This document shows positions 32,931 through 42,444 of a stretch of DNA of 64,000 nucleotides, piece after piece (the first letter of the stretch is position 1; each line of letters begins with the position of its first letter). Origin of the DNA: Metellina segmentata (taxonomy: Eukaryota > Arthropoda > Arachnida > Araneae > Tetragnathidae); contig OX375873.1 of assembly GCA_947359465.1 (NCBI GenBank), forward strand, positions 135,734,899-135,798,898. The letters run 5' to 3'. Both the position numbers and the translations under genes were made by a program. The notes under the pieces are model-generated. The model had not been told where the DNA came from. It did not search any database and saw nothing but the letters and a program-made list of their open reading frames with translations.

Positions 32931-33640
32931 CCTTACCTCCCGTCCAATAGGACAGGTAAAAGTGGCAGCTTTAGGCGAACCCTTGGCTGTGCGCTTCTGC
33001 TCTAGGTGCAACTGCGCAGCTGGTTTCTGACATGTTTTACTTTGATAGTTAAATTGAGCTTTAGTCAGTTGTGATGAGGAGTGATGCCACCTATTGCCGA
33101 ACGCTGGCAGGTGTAATTACCATTTATCTATGTTCATTGTAGGAGCTCCTCTTGAGGGGGTACATTATACATACAGGGGTTAAACAAAGTAAACATGAGA
33201 ATAGAAAAAATAATTTGAGGGGCCTATTGTATAAATATTAACGATGTAAGTGCTATCAGCACTGATAAGATTTGAGCAAAGGTGGAAGTTTAATGTGTTT
33301 AGTTGGGGAGTGATAGCATTTGCCATGTGGCACTATTGTTTGATTATGTCTATACTCTCTGTTAGGTACTTCATGATTAGCACTATCTTTTCTTGAGCCT
33401 TGCTGTTGTTTGCTGTGTTTTGGGCCCACTCCCTGAAGTGTTCAGTTGTTGGTTGTAGCAGGTGGTTTGTGGCTGTAAGTGGGCATTCAAACACGTAATG
33501 GTTTGGAGTCCCCTCCTGCCCACAAATGCAGTTGCCTGTGGCTGTTATGCGGAATCTGTTGAGGTAGCTGGGGAAAGGGCCGTGTCCTGTGTAAAATGCC
33601 GTTAGGAATGGTCCGTGTGGCTCCTCTTACTGCACGAACT
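32931..33640 (-). mobile_element. LINE 3' end, 5' truncated
   Basis: Minus-strand LINE piece: the coding end at 33628-33333, then about 400 bases of presumed 3' untranslated sequence to roughly 32931. The outer limit is a guess, because no poly-A tail or target duplication was identified. Confidence 0.55.
33333..33628 (-). pseudogene. LINE polyprotein C-terminus, open but truncated
   Basis: About 97 codons open on the minus strand to the TAG at 33335-33333, with no start codon of its own until late, because it is the 3' part of a longer frame. It reads FLTAFYTGHGPFPSYLNRF, then NCICGQEGTPNHYVFECPLT and MKYLTESIDIIKQ. The C-x-C-x5-H-x4-C zinc-knuckle-like block after TGHGPFPSYL is the terminal region that follows RNase H in one class of arthropod LINEs; the same block is at 6030-6150 on the other strand. 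Unlike that copy it has no internal stop, so it looks younger. Confidence 0.75.
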
Positions 33641-33835
33641 TACATCCCATAGAGCCCATGGTATTACTCTATTAAGACGTTAATTAAAATTCCGTCACCT
33701 TACCTGACCGTCGCCAACGGCCAGCTGTAATACTCTAGTGCGCTGTTAATTCAATTATATACTACATGCCTTACTGGCGGCATTGTCCTTGGCGCAGCAT
33801 GGCCAAATATGGTCTTTGCGTCATAAAACACCACC
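33641..33835 (+). repeat. SINE A tails and SINE C tail
   Basis: 33655-33700 (AAGACGTTAATTAAAATTCC) and 33703-33760 (CTGACCGTCGCCAACGGCC, AGTGCGCTGTTAATTCAATT) are two A-type tails. 33775-33835 is a C-type tail (GCATGGCCAAATATGG, CGTCATAAAACACC). Confidence 0.6.
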
Positions 33836-33879
33836 AACCCTACTGGCTTAATGATATAAAACGTAAAAGTTACAGGTAT

Positions 33880-34185
33880 GGGCTTCGGTAGCCTAGTCGA
33901 AGGAGTAACTTATAGCAAGCGGAGGGTTGCAAGTTCGAAACCCAGTCCAACCAAAGACCGTCGTGTACAACGGGTACACCTTAAATGTACCATGGCCTCC
34001 AACGTCCTCACGTTAGTGTAGAATTTTGGAGAGTGGAGTGACAGCTCAGGTGTGGCTTCGTCATCTGACCGTGATTCAAAATGACGAGGTGTTGTCCTCG
34101 GATTTTTCCCTTCGTGGTTGATCCCGGATCGTCGCCAACAACCCTTTTTTATACACCAGTATGATGTTTATTAACCACCTATCAG
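33880..34185 (+). repeat. SINE A, full length
   Basis: Head GGTAGCCTAGTCGAAGGAG, GGAGGGTTGCAAGTTCGAAA, AAAGACCGTCGTGTACAAC, the body with GAATTTTGGAGAGTGGAGTG, GGTTGATCCCGGATCGTCG and tail. Confidence 0.8.
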
Positions 34186-35055
34186 TGAAAATTTTACGTA
34201 TGGAATTCCTTTCCATATCCGGGGCGTATAACGTTTCAACCGAACCTGATTGCGAAAGCGAAGAAATTGAAAACAGGATTGTCTTCCCAAGTCCAGACGA
34301 ACGCAATTAGATCTTGGAGGAAGGAAGAGCATCACGCGTGACGGGTGTCGTCAGAGGGTGGTCCCACCGTGGCGTCACATGACGAGCAAAAACAAAGTGA
34401 CCATCGCCTTATCGGGTCCACTTTCGACTTCCTCGTCCGTCCAGATTTTTGGTTTTCATCATCAACCGCTCATTACCGCGTAATGTTCCCATCTACTTAA
34501 CGTGTAATTTTCAGTGTAAAGCCTTGACCCCGAGTCGAGCTCGCTTGTTACAATCTATTTTCTTTGTTTCAGTTTCGTTTTGACTGATGCCGCAGACATT
34601 AAAATCTGTTTCGTTTCTATCTTTTTTTTACGACGTTAATTTATTCCCTTCCTTAATTTGCTATTCGTTTGTTTCAATCACACTCTGGGAAACTCGCGTT
34701 CGTTCTGTCTCAGTTTTTATTCTTCGGTTCGTTGGGCTATTTCTCGGATAATTAACTCTGCGAGCTCGATTATTTTAAGGTTCATCGGATCGATCATTAA
34801 CGCAATCCTACTTTTTTATTCGAAAGTTGCATTCGCCGACAAATTTCTTTCGTTCTCGTTTTTTCGTTCGATAGTTTCTTTCAGCGACCATTTTATGCGC
34901 ATTTTTGCTTTTTATTGTTATTAATTTCCACCATTCTTGATTTCGTAAATCGATTTTATCGTGATTTATTAAAATTTTGAAAGGTGTCTGGCAGTTTCAA
35001 AAGCATTTGCATCCCCTATTCAATTCGCTGTAAGGAAGTACGTTAAATATTTTAT
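34186..35055. other. non-coding, T-rich in its second half
   Basis: An 88-codon hydrophobic frame at 34658-34924 is explained by T-richness, with no signal of a gene. Confidence 0.4.
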
Positions 35056-35059
35056 TTTA

Positions 35060-35115
35060 TCCTCCACTCGGGGGCACATCTTTCGATGTCTTTAGTGTTC
35101 TCTTTTCCCATGGGG
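35060..35115 (+). repeat. SINE D scrap
   Basis: CTCGGGGGCACATCTTTCG and a TTTTCCCATGGGG end. Confidence 0.45.
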
Positions 35116-35118
35116 TTA

Positions 35119-35437
35119 AACCGACCAGACGGTTAAGGCGTTAGCCTCAAAATCCGAAGGCTCCTGGCTCGAATCAGGGTCGGTGCATGGATGTTTGTAA
35201 GCGTATGGTGTAGAGGCGGCTGGAGCACCTTAAATCTGTCGAGACCGAAAGTTCTCACGTTGGGTTGGTGTGGAAGTTTGGAGTGTGGGATGCCAGCTCA
35301 GGTGTTGCCTCGTCATCTGACCGTGGTTCAAAATTACGTGGTGTGGTCCTCGGATATTTCCCTTAGGGGATTGATCCCGGCGGACCGTCGTCAACAGACT
35401 TATGTTGGTCTAGTACGACGTTAATGAAAAATTACCA
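35119..35437 (+). repeat. SINE B, full length
   Basis: Head ACCGACCAGACGGTTAAGGC, GCTCGAATCAGGGTCGGTGC, GCGTATGGTGTAGAGGCGGC, the shared body, ATTGATCCCGGCGGACCG and tail ACGACGTTAATGAAAAATTACC. Confidence 0.85.
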
Positions 35438-35447
35438 ATAACAATGT

Positions 35448-35672
35448 CGTAAGTGGCAGTGGCTCAGTTGGAATGTCCACTGCTCTAGCAACCTGTCATT
35501 TTAAGCGGAGCAGGTTCCATTTCTTTCAAGGTCTATTACTCCCTGGGTGTAGGCGCTTCTCTCTTCCAGGTCAGTAAAATTTTCATTGTGTGTCTGTTCC
35601 TTGAAATTGTCCTTGTTTAGCACCGCTTGGCCAAATATGGGGCTTGCGACATAAACCCAAACCAACCAAATT
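35448..35672 (+). repeat. SINE C, full length
   Basis: Head GGCAGTGGCTCAGTTGGAATG, CTAGCAACCTGTCATTTTAAG, a diverged B box, body and tail GCTTGGCCAAATATGGGGC, ATAAACCCAAACCAACC. It follows a SINE B tail by about 10 bases. Confidence 0.75.
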
Positions 35673-36318
35673 TCATTTTACTCCGATTTGATTTCATTGA
35701 AAATTTTATAAATCTGCTTCAAATACATAAATAAAGTACCTGAAGAAAGACTGCTTCAGGTTGGAGTAATTTACAAATGCGTAATTAGACGATCGTATTT
35801 AATTTTGAAATGTCGTTTGACCTTACACCATCTCCAAAATCCAACTTCACGGATGCAAGTATTGTGAAAAGGAACATAACTGAAAGCTGCTATAAAAAAT
35901 CTATAGTTTGATCTGTATAAATTTTATGCAGTTTATTCCTTTTCATCAAATTTTCTTCGAATGAGAAAACTGTCAATTTCAGGTTATATATACTCCTAGG
36001 ACTTACCAATATTTGGCAAACCATACCACCAATCTAAACGTTCTAATATTGCTTAAAACTCCCACAAACTCGCAACTCATATTTTGAATCCATTACTCAA
36101 TGTGTTCGCTTGTAAACTATTTCAATTCATTCATTAGATCGTGTGTTGAAAAATTCCTTTACTCAACGTACGCATTGAGAATTACGACAAAGGGTAAAAC
36201 CTATGTGTTTAGACTAGTATATAGTTTTTTTTAACTTGAAAATATGGCTAATGAAGATTAACAAGTGGAAAAAGTTATGTAGCTATTTCGGTGGAACAAA
36301 ATGCCCACCAACATCGGG
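35673..36318. other. AT-rich non-coding
   Basis: Nothing recognised. Confidence 0.4.
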
Positions 36319-36548
36319 GCCCGCAGAAAGTGCTTAACACTGCGACGCACTTCACAGAACAAAGTCAGTGCAGAGCAATTTGTTCTTAATTTTATAACAT
36401 TTTGGCCAATTTTTTTTTTTTAACCATCAAAGTTACAATGTTCTGCAGTGCAAAGCGCGCTCATTGCCACATTTTTTTATAACTTCCCTACACCGCCCCA
36501 AATGACCACAAACACTTTGTAAGTAACACCTCTTCTATGTCAATATGA
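36319..36548 (+). mobile_element. element E, 5' half only
   Basis: GCAGAAAGTGCTTAACACTG, AAAGTTACAATGTTCTGCAG, CACCGCCCCAAATGACCAC and TAACACCTCTTCTATGTCA match the first half of 38516-38998. The 3' half is missing. Confidence 0.7.
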
Positions 36549-36701
36549 TTTTTATTTGATAATTATTTGATTTATCAAAGACGGGAAAGCATTAGCATCA
36601 TTTACTAGTGTGATTGCAGTAACAAATGATGACTACTAGTGTGATTACATTATTACAGATATTAGTGTTTCACACAGCCTTAACACGTGGCCTGAAAGGA
36701 C

Positions 36702-36940
36702 TTAACCCTCCTCGGGTGGTTGTCTCCCCTTGTTAAGACGAGGTATCTCGTCATTAACAAATTTGATCAGATCTTGAGGGACGAGGTATTTCGTCTTCAG
36801 AAAAATCTGTCCAGATCTTTGTCTCACGTTATCAGATAACAATATAGTGGCAATACTTTGATGACGAAGTACCTCATCCTTAAGAAAATCAGTCTGATCT
36901 TGATAACGAGATATCTCGTGGAAACTACTGGGATGGTTAA
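36702..36940. mobile_element. TTAA-flanked MITE (family P3) with internal palindromes
   Basis: Left end TTAACCCTCCTCGGGTGG, right end reversed TTAACCATCCCAGTAG. Four GACGAGRTATYTCGTC-type palindromes lie at 36737, 36780, 36863 and 36905, about 42 bp apart with one slot decayed. Related pieces occur at 57947-58820 and 62020-62120. Confidence 0.6.
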
Positions 36941-37852
36941 TTAAGAAACCCAGATATGGTCAATACGGGAAGGATGACATACAAACATGCGTTTTCCGCT
37001 AGTTTATTTTTGTCCTGAAGGTGAACGTTTTGTCTCGATGAAGTAGAGATTTTTTAACTTGAGAAGTATGGCGTGTATCCGAGAATACCTGCTGGTCTGA
37101 ATTGTGTAGTGGGCTCGAAAACAACACTTTCTGCTCATTGGTTCCTGGGTTTGCTACGTTATACTGCATTCATTGACCTTAAAATGAAATAAACGGACCG
37201 TGTTGCTGGATTCGCTGACGTTAGATCTCTGAAGGATGAATTCCAAACCGACTTAGCCGATTGGCTATGGAAGAGAAGACTAGTGTTTTCGATCACGGTG
37301 GATAGCAACGAACCAATCAATACTTTAGAATTCATGGTAACGTGACGGGTGTTCAAACCAAATAACCGGAAGAAACAACATGAATCTGCGGGCACATGCT
37401 CCTTCTATTATTTCATTTTAAGGACGATGGCTGCATCATTACAAAGTGGTCTCAACGAGAGAGGAAATGGCAACTTCCCCTATTCGGCTTTAATTCCAGC
37501 AATCCGAAGCTTATAATTCCGGCCGTTCGTGACTTTCCGGTTGTACTTGACCCTCCGCGCCGCAATCAGTCGGAGGGGTGGATTCGGAATTCATTATCTG
37601 ACCGAAGAAGCTGCTCCAAAGATCGCCCGCTTCCTCTCCGCAGGAGGAAGTGAATTTTAATCTGTCCCATCCACTGCCTCCCATCCCCGCACGCAAAACA
37701 GATTCTTTCCGGAGCGGTAGATAGACAGATTAAAGATGCAAGACGAAAACAAATTTATTTATGGCTTGGGACATCGCCCGTGCTTCGGATTTTCTTGGAA
37801 AACTTCATTTCCCAACGCTTTTACCACAAAGTGCCACTTTCTTTTACATTGA
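36941..37852. other. non-coding stretch
   Basis: Frames of 78-85 codons at 37159-37395 (minus) and 37396-37653 have no domain. No repeat partner found. Confidence 0.4.
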
Positions 37853-38085
37853 GGACTGGAACCGGAGGGTTGCGAGTTTGAATCCAACCAAACACCTTCG
37901 TGTACAAAGGGGCTTTGCAAGTTTGGAGAGAGGGGTGCCAGCTCAGGTGTTGTCATCTGACAGTGGTTCGAATGACGTGGTGTTGTCCTCGCGGATCTTT
38001 CCCTTCGGAAGGTTGATCCCGGACCGTCTCCAATAACCCGGTGTCTTGCTTCAGTGATGTTAATTAAAATACCTACCTTTACATT
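37853..38085 (+). repeat. SINE A, internally shortened
   Basis: GGAACCGGAGGGTTGCGAG, CCAACCAAACACCTTCGTG, a jump to GCAAGTTTGGAGAGAGGGG, then GGTTGATCCCGGACCGTC and TTAATTAAAATACCTACC. Confidence 0.75.
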
Positions 38086-38186
38086 GAGCGGATTGGTTAT
38101 TTTTCGAAACCCATTCGTCAAAAATTCTAACTTTTCAGATTTGTTTTAAAAATACTTTCTACGAAAAAAGAGGTGGTGAAGATAAT

Positions 38187-38321
38187 TTAACCTTTTGACT
38201 ACGGCTATAGATATAACTGGCGCGATTCGTATAACTTTCAAGGTACAACAGCTATACCGGCTCTAGTCTAAATTCTTTCTTAGCGCGATCAAGGTACAAC
38301 CAGCCGTGGTTTAAAGGTTAA
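38187..38321. mobile_element. TTAA-flanked MITE (family P2), 135 bp
   Basis: TTAACCTTTTGACTACGGCT at the left and, reversed, TTAACCTTTAAACCACGGCT at the right; TTAA at 38187-38190 and 38318-38321. Internal words AAGGTACAAC and GCGCGAT occur twice in opposite sense. Confidence 0.7.
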
Positions 38322-38515
38322 AGCATGTCTAAATTTGGTTTTGTTTTTTAGCAAAATTAGAGGGAAAAGAGGGACTATTTTAAAGGAAAATATTTACCAA
38401 AAAATGTCAGGTGTATTCCGTTTTTCAATGGGTTGGATATTAATGAAAAGATGATTCACTGTAAAGTAGTTTGTTTACCCTAATTGAACTATTCAAAACA
38501 GGGTATAATGCAATG

Positions 38516-38998
38516 CCCGGGAGAAGAAAGTGCTTAAAACTGCGACGTACGTCGTAGAACAAAGTCTTTGCAGAACACTTTGTCCATAATTTTATCAAAA
38601 TTTTGGCGAATTGTTTTTCAAACATACGTTACGATGTTCTGCATTGCAAAGCGCGTTTCTTTCCACACTCTTTTTTTTTGTTTAGCTAAGAACAACCTCC
38701 TTACATCACCCCAATTGATCATCAACACTTTATTAGTAACACATCCTCTATGTCAATATATTTAACTTCAAAAGTTATCGATAGAATTGCAAATGCTGAA
38801 ATTATACCCTGGTTTCAAATAAAGTAAGTTAATTAATTTTGATGTTTTATTATATATGCAATACATATTTAGCCGGTCATTGTGTTTCTCGTCTGTTTTT
38901 GATTTGACTGCAATTTTAAAATTAGGACAAAATGCCTGCAAACAATTGCAATTGCTTGGAGTTGTGTTGCAGAACATTGAATATAATTCTGCACCTGG
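38516..38998 (+). mobile_element. element E, reference copy with perfect 9-bp TSD
   Basis: 483 bp flanked by AATGCAATG at 38507-38515 and 38999-39007. In better copies the ends form short TIRs (CCAGGAGCAGAA against CCAGGTGCAGAA). Internal landmarks: TGCGACGTACGTCGYAGAAC palindrome near 38541, TACGATGTTCTGCATTGC, GTAACACATCCTCTATGTC and TTGATTTGACTGCAATTTT. A 9-bp duplication is typical of Mutator-like elements, but the TIRs are too short to decide. No transposase is encoded. Confidence 0.8.
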
Positions 38999-39074
38999 AA
39001 TGCAATGTATTTGAAAATACAAATTTTTCTATTCATACTTCCCTAACACAACCTTTTAATACTTACCTAACACA

Positions 39075-39155
39075 AGAGAGCCCCCCCCCCTCCCAGGGGC
39101 CCATCTTTAGGCGGACCATCACAACCCCGAGTAGCTGTATCCTCCCCATATAAGT
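39075..39155 (+). repeat. SINE D fragment
   Basis: A C-run, then GGGGCCCATCTTTAGGCGG, ACCATCACAACCCCGAG. Confidence 0.5.
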
Positions 39156-39159
39156 GCTC

Positions 39160-40335
39160 AGGTTTCTGGCTAGAGAACTGATTCAGTGGTCGAAACTTTC
39201 AGAAAATCACTTACGGCACGTGGTATGATCGACGGCATCTTCACCCTGCACAGCACATAAACTTTAGTGTCTGCGAAGCATTCTTGTCTTTGAGGAACTA
39301 GAAAAAGGACCATAGGTCGAAAAGTGTCTTTATTTTCTGTCATTTTTAATGCTTATCAAAATTTGAAGAACACGACCCAATAAAACATTTTCCCCCCAAT
39401 GACTCGCTGAAATTCTTTCTTTCAAACATCAAAACTTTACACATATGAAGTAGTTATGCGGCATCGAAATCGATGTTTTCAAAGCATCGATGAATTTACC
39501 ATCGATTTATTAGAGCCGTTATTTGTTTAACATCGATGTTTTTACGTTGTCGATATTTTATTTTTGAATGAAAAAAGCATCATAGTAAAAATTAAGAAAA
39601 ATAACCCTGCAAGTAAGTATTTGTCAGTGATGGCGACATCTGCCCCATCAGAAAGTTTTCCCTAACGGGTGGGATAGTTAGTGAAAAAAAAGTGGGCTCA
39701 AGGTGGAGAAAGTTAATAAATTTCTTTTTTTAACAAACTGTAAATAACAAATATTGGAGCATATAATAATTATAGACCCCAGTATTTTTATTTACAGTAA
39801 ATAAAAAATAACATTTGTTATGTTTAACCCCATAAGTTGATAACCATAATAATTGTTAGTTATTATTAATTATTTATGTACCTACCTAATTATACTTGTA
39901 GTTAGTAGTACCTATGTCAATTAGTGGTAAATATTTTCTTTTATATTCAATTTTAAAATAAAATATTTGTTAATTGTTCTAATTAATTTTTTTGACTTTG
40001 TTATGACAGTTAAAAAAAATTATTAGTTATAAATTAATAAACACGGCAAATGATGAATTTAATCTACCCCCCTCCTGGCAAACATTAATGTTTGAGGTTG
40101 CTAAACCAGTTTTAAGAAATGGGGGGGGGGAGTTTAAATACACTGATGTTTAAAAACATCGATGGTTTTTGGGCGATGCATTATCAACATCGATGTTTTG
40201 CTGCCAATGTCGCATACCTAGTATGAAGTAGTGAAATAGATGACACTTCCGTCTAGTGCCACTATTGGGGTGAACTTCTGTATCAGCCCAATACAATTAC
40301 TGAATCGTATTTACAATATTTTTATGCGTGCTTAG
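39160..40335 (-). pseudogene. mariner-family copy, broken and split
   Basis: 39160-39454 and 40222-40335 are two parts of a minus-strand copy interrupted by the element at 39455-40221. The minus strand of the 39170-39330 part reads LCAVQGEDAVDHTTC, then a WF-SKF-like block. That is the mariner N-terminal pattern (cavyGeDa-x-s-x-tcqkWFakF). Stops and frame changes are frequent. Confidence 0.65.
39455..40221. mobile_element. hAT-like element rich in CATCGATG, 11-bp duplicated flank
   Basis: Left end TATGCGGCATCGAAATCG, right end reversed TAGGTATGCGACATTGG. TATGAAGTAGT is present at 39444-39454 and 40222-40232; an 8-bp hAT duplication (GAAGTAGT) would be contained within it. CATCGATG or close variants occur about nine times, concentrated within 110 bp of each end. 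The interior is very AT-rich with a G-run at 40122-40131, and no coding capacity. Confidence 0.7.
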
Positions 40336-40867
40336 TGAACTGCTTTTGATTCTCAAACTAAAAGGAGAAAGACAGTAGCGGAGTAAGGGTTTGAAGGGTC
40401 CAAACCCTCATGACGATCACCGCTCGTTAAGCATCTAGTGACACGGAAACCATAATGGACAAACAGTCGCCGAATCGGCTGGAGGGTTTAATTTGAAAGA
40501 AAAATCGATAATGTCTTAACTAATGATGCATAAAATTGTAGAACATTCACCGTTCCAAATGGCCTTTTTGAACTTGCCTTTTTTATTCACTAAGTACTTC
40601 TTGTAGACGGGACGTACGAGTTTCGAAAACGAGGTCATTGCTAAAGGATGGAGGACCAAGTCTAACTCGGAATAAATTTAAATTAAGAAACCTATGTATG
40701 ATCAAGACCCGTCAAATATCCCCGAATTGTGGGCAAATTACATCCCGGAAACATCTTTATTCTAGCTTCGAAATTTTTTTAAAATGTCATTCTCGAAAGC
40801 GATCGGATATTGAAATGGGAAGAGCTGATTTCCCCCTGAAGAACTGTGTCGGGTTCTATTCCACCCT
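40336..40867. other. non-coding stretch
   Basis: An 89-codon frame at 40638-40907 runs into a SINE C. Nothing recognised. Confidence 0.4.
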
Positions 40868-41000
40868 GGATTTAAACTTTCATAGTGTGTGTTCGTTCAT
40901 TACTTGATGTTATGTCTTGTGAACTCAACATGTCCTGATGTTATATGTCTAACTCAACATGGCCCTTTCGCCATAAAACGCAATGCGATCCATCAACCCT
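40868..41000 (+). repeat. SINE C body and tail
   Basis: AACTTTCATAGTGTGTGTTC, TACTTGATGTTATGTCTTG with the ATGTCTTGTGAACTC/ATGTCTAACTCAAC block doubled, then ATGGCCCTTTCGCCATAAAA. Confidence 0.65.
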
Positions 41001-41212
41001 GAAAAGAAAGGTATAGTAAAAGGCACAGTACTGAAATTACGGCTTGGGCTAAATTCTTCATATGACTGTAACGATGGCTCCCATTTTAGATACTAATGAA
41101 AACTTGAAACCCATTTTCTGAACTTTTACTATTGCAGCTCATGAGAGATACGAGAACTCCCTTTGGCAGAAACCCTTTAGAGTTTAACACATGTTGCATT
41201 GTGTTAATAGTT

Positions 41213-41310
41213 TACTCTGTTACTGTTTTATATCATAATGTCCCCCCATTAATGCATCATAATGTTACTGTTTTATATCATAATGTTACTGTTTTATATC
41301 ATAATGTAAT
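41213..41310. repeat. 21-bp tandem repeat
   Basis: Unit TGTTACTGTTTTATATCATAA, repeated about three times with a short CCCCCCATTAATGCATCA interruption after the first copy. Confidence 0.8.
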
Positions 41311-41777
41311 ACTCCATTGATAGTCAAGAAGGCAGTACCTACAAAAATATTTTATTTTAAGTTTACGTGCTGCAAAATTAAATACGCGATGCCTCCATGC
41401 CCGGATAAATAAAGATCATCCTCTCAACAGGTGCTTGAATTATATCATACAATTATTTACTGCATTTAGTATCCTGTACTTTTGAATGTAGCTTTAAGAA
41501 TTGTCAACCCCAAAATGAACGAAGTTGGAGGTCTTTTACTGGCAGAAAACCCAATTTTAACCTTAGCAAGTGTCAGGTCTATTGGTGCAACAATACGTAC
41601 TTTGTTCGAATCTTGGGTGGATGGAGGCTTGATCATCTAGAATGAACGTGTCCTCTCTATGTGAACGGATTGTGCCTAGAATGTGTGCTATGTATATGTG
41701 GAGTTAACGTGAACTCAACCCCAATCGGTGTACAAGGTAAATGCAAGTGGTTTACAAATCCATTCGTCGGTTGTAGG
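41311..41777. other. non-coding stretch
   Basis: Nothing recognised. Confidence 0.4.
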
Positions 41778-42120
41778 GTCGCGGTTGTCCAGTTGCAAGA
41801 GTATCGGATAAGCAACCGGAGGTTTGCGAGTTTGAATCCAACCAAAGACCGTCCTCTACACAGGGGGCTGGTGCATGTTAAATCAATCATGGCCTCAAAC
41901 GTTGGCATGCTGTGGAATTTTAGAGAGGGGGTGACAGCTCGGGTGTGACATCGTCATCAGACCATGGTTCGAAATTACGTCATGTTGCCCTTTGAACTTT
42001 CCTTTCGGGTTTGATCCAGGACCGTCGCTAATAGCCCGCCGTGTTCCAGTCCGACGTTATTTAAATACCTACCTGTTGGTTGTTTGGCCAAGATGCGCCA
42101 AACACGAGACGTCAAGTAAG
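41778..42120 (+). repeat. SINE A, full length, followed by a reversed C scrap
   Basis: 41778-42072: GTCGCGGTTGTCCAGTTGC, GGAGGTTTGCGAGTTTGAAT, the body, TTTGATCCAGGACCGTCGC and TTATTTAAATACCTACC. 42078-42120: TTGGCCAAGATGCGCCAAAC and ACGAGACGTCAAGTAAG, a C tail on the minus strand. Confidence 0.75.
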
Positions 42121-42444
42121 AAGTGTCCTGAAAGGAACAGGGGATGTGGAGTCGTAACAATCTGCAAAGCATCCGACCAGTAATCTCATTATAGCATGCC
42201 CTACCAATACGATACTCCGATGTACACCCGTCAAAAAACAAACGACTCGCACAATCGCAATTGCACAGTTTACACCGCAGAACAAAACGGAAGGTAGCAA
42301 TCGATAGGGATTATTGTTTTCTACAAATATCTATATTTAAAATTTATATGAGGGGCCATCTTCAAATTAAATTGGATGCTTTCTTCGATAATTTCAATTT
42401 TCAATAAGGAACCCCCATCTTTTATCACAAATTTGGATTCTACA

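Noticed and set aside
34658..34924. membrane protein gene (88 codons, hydrophobic)
   Set aside because: Hydrophobicity follows from T-rich sequence; no homology or gene structure is visible.
36737..36920. CRISPR-like repeat with spacers
   Set aside because: Palindromes are imperfect and the spacers resemble one another. The block lies within a TTAA-flanked MITE.
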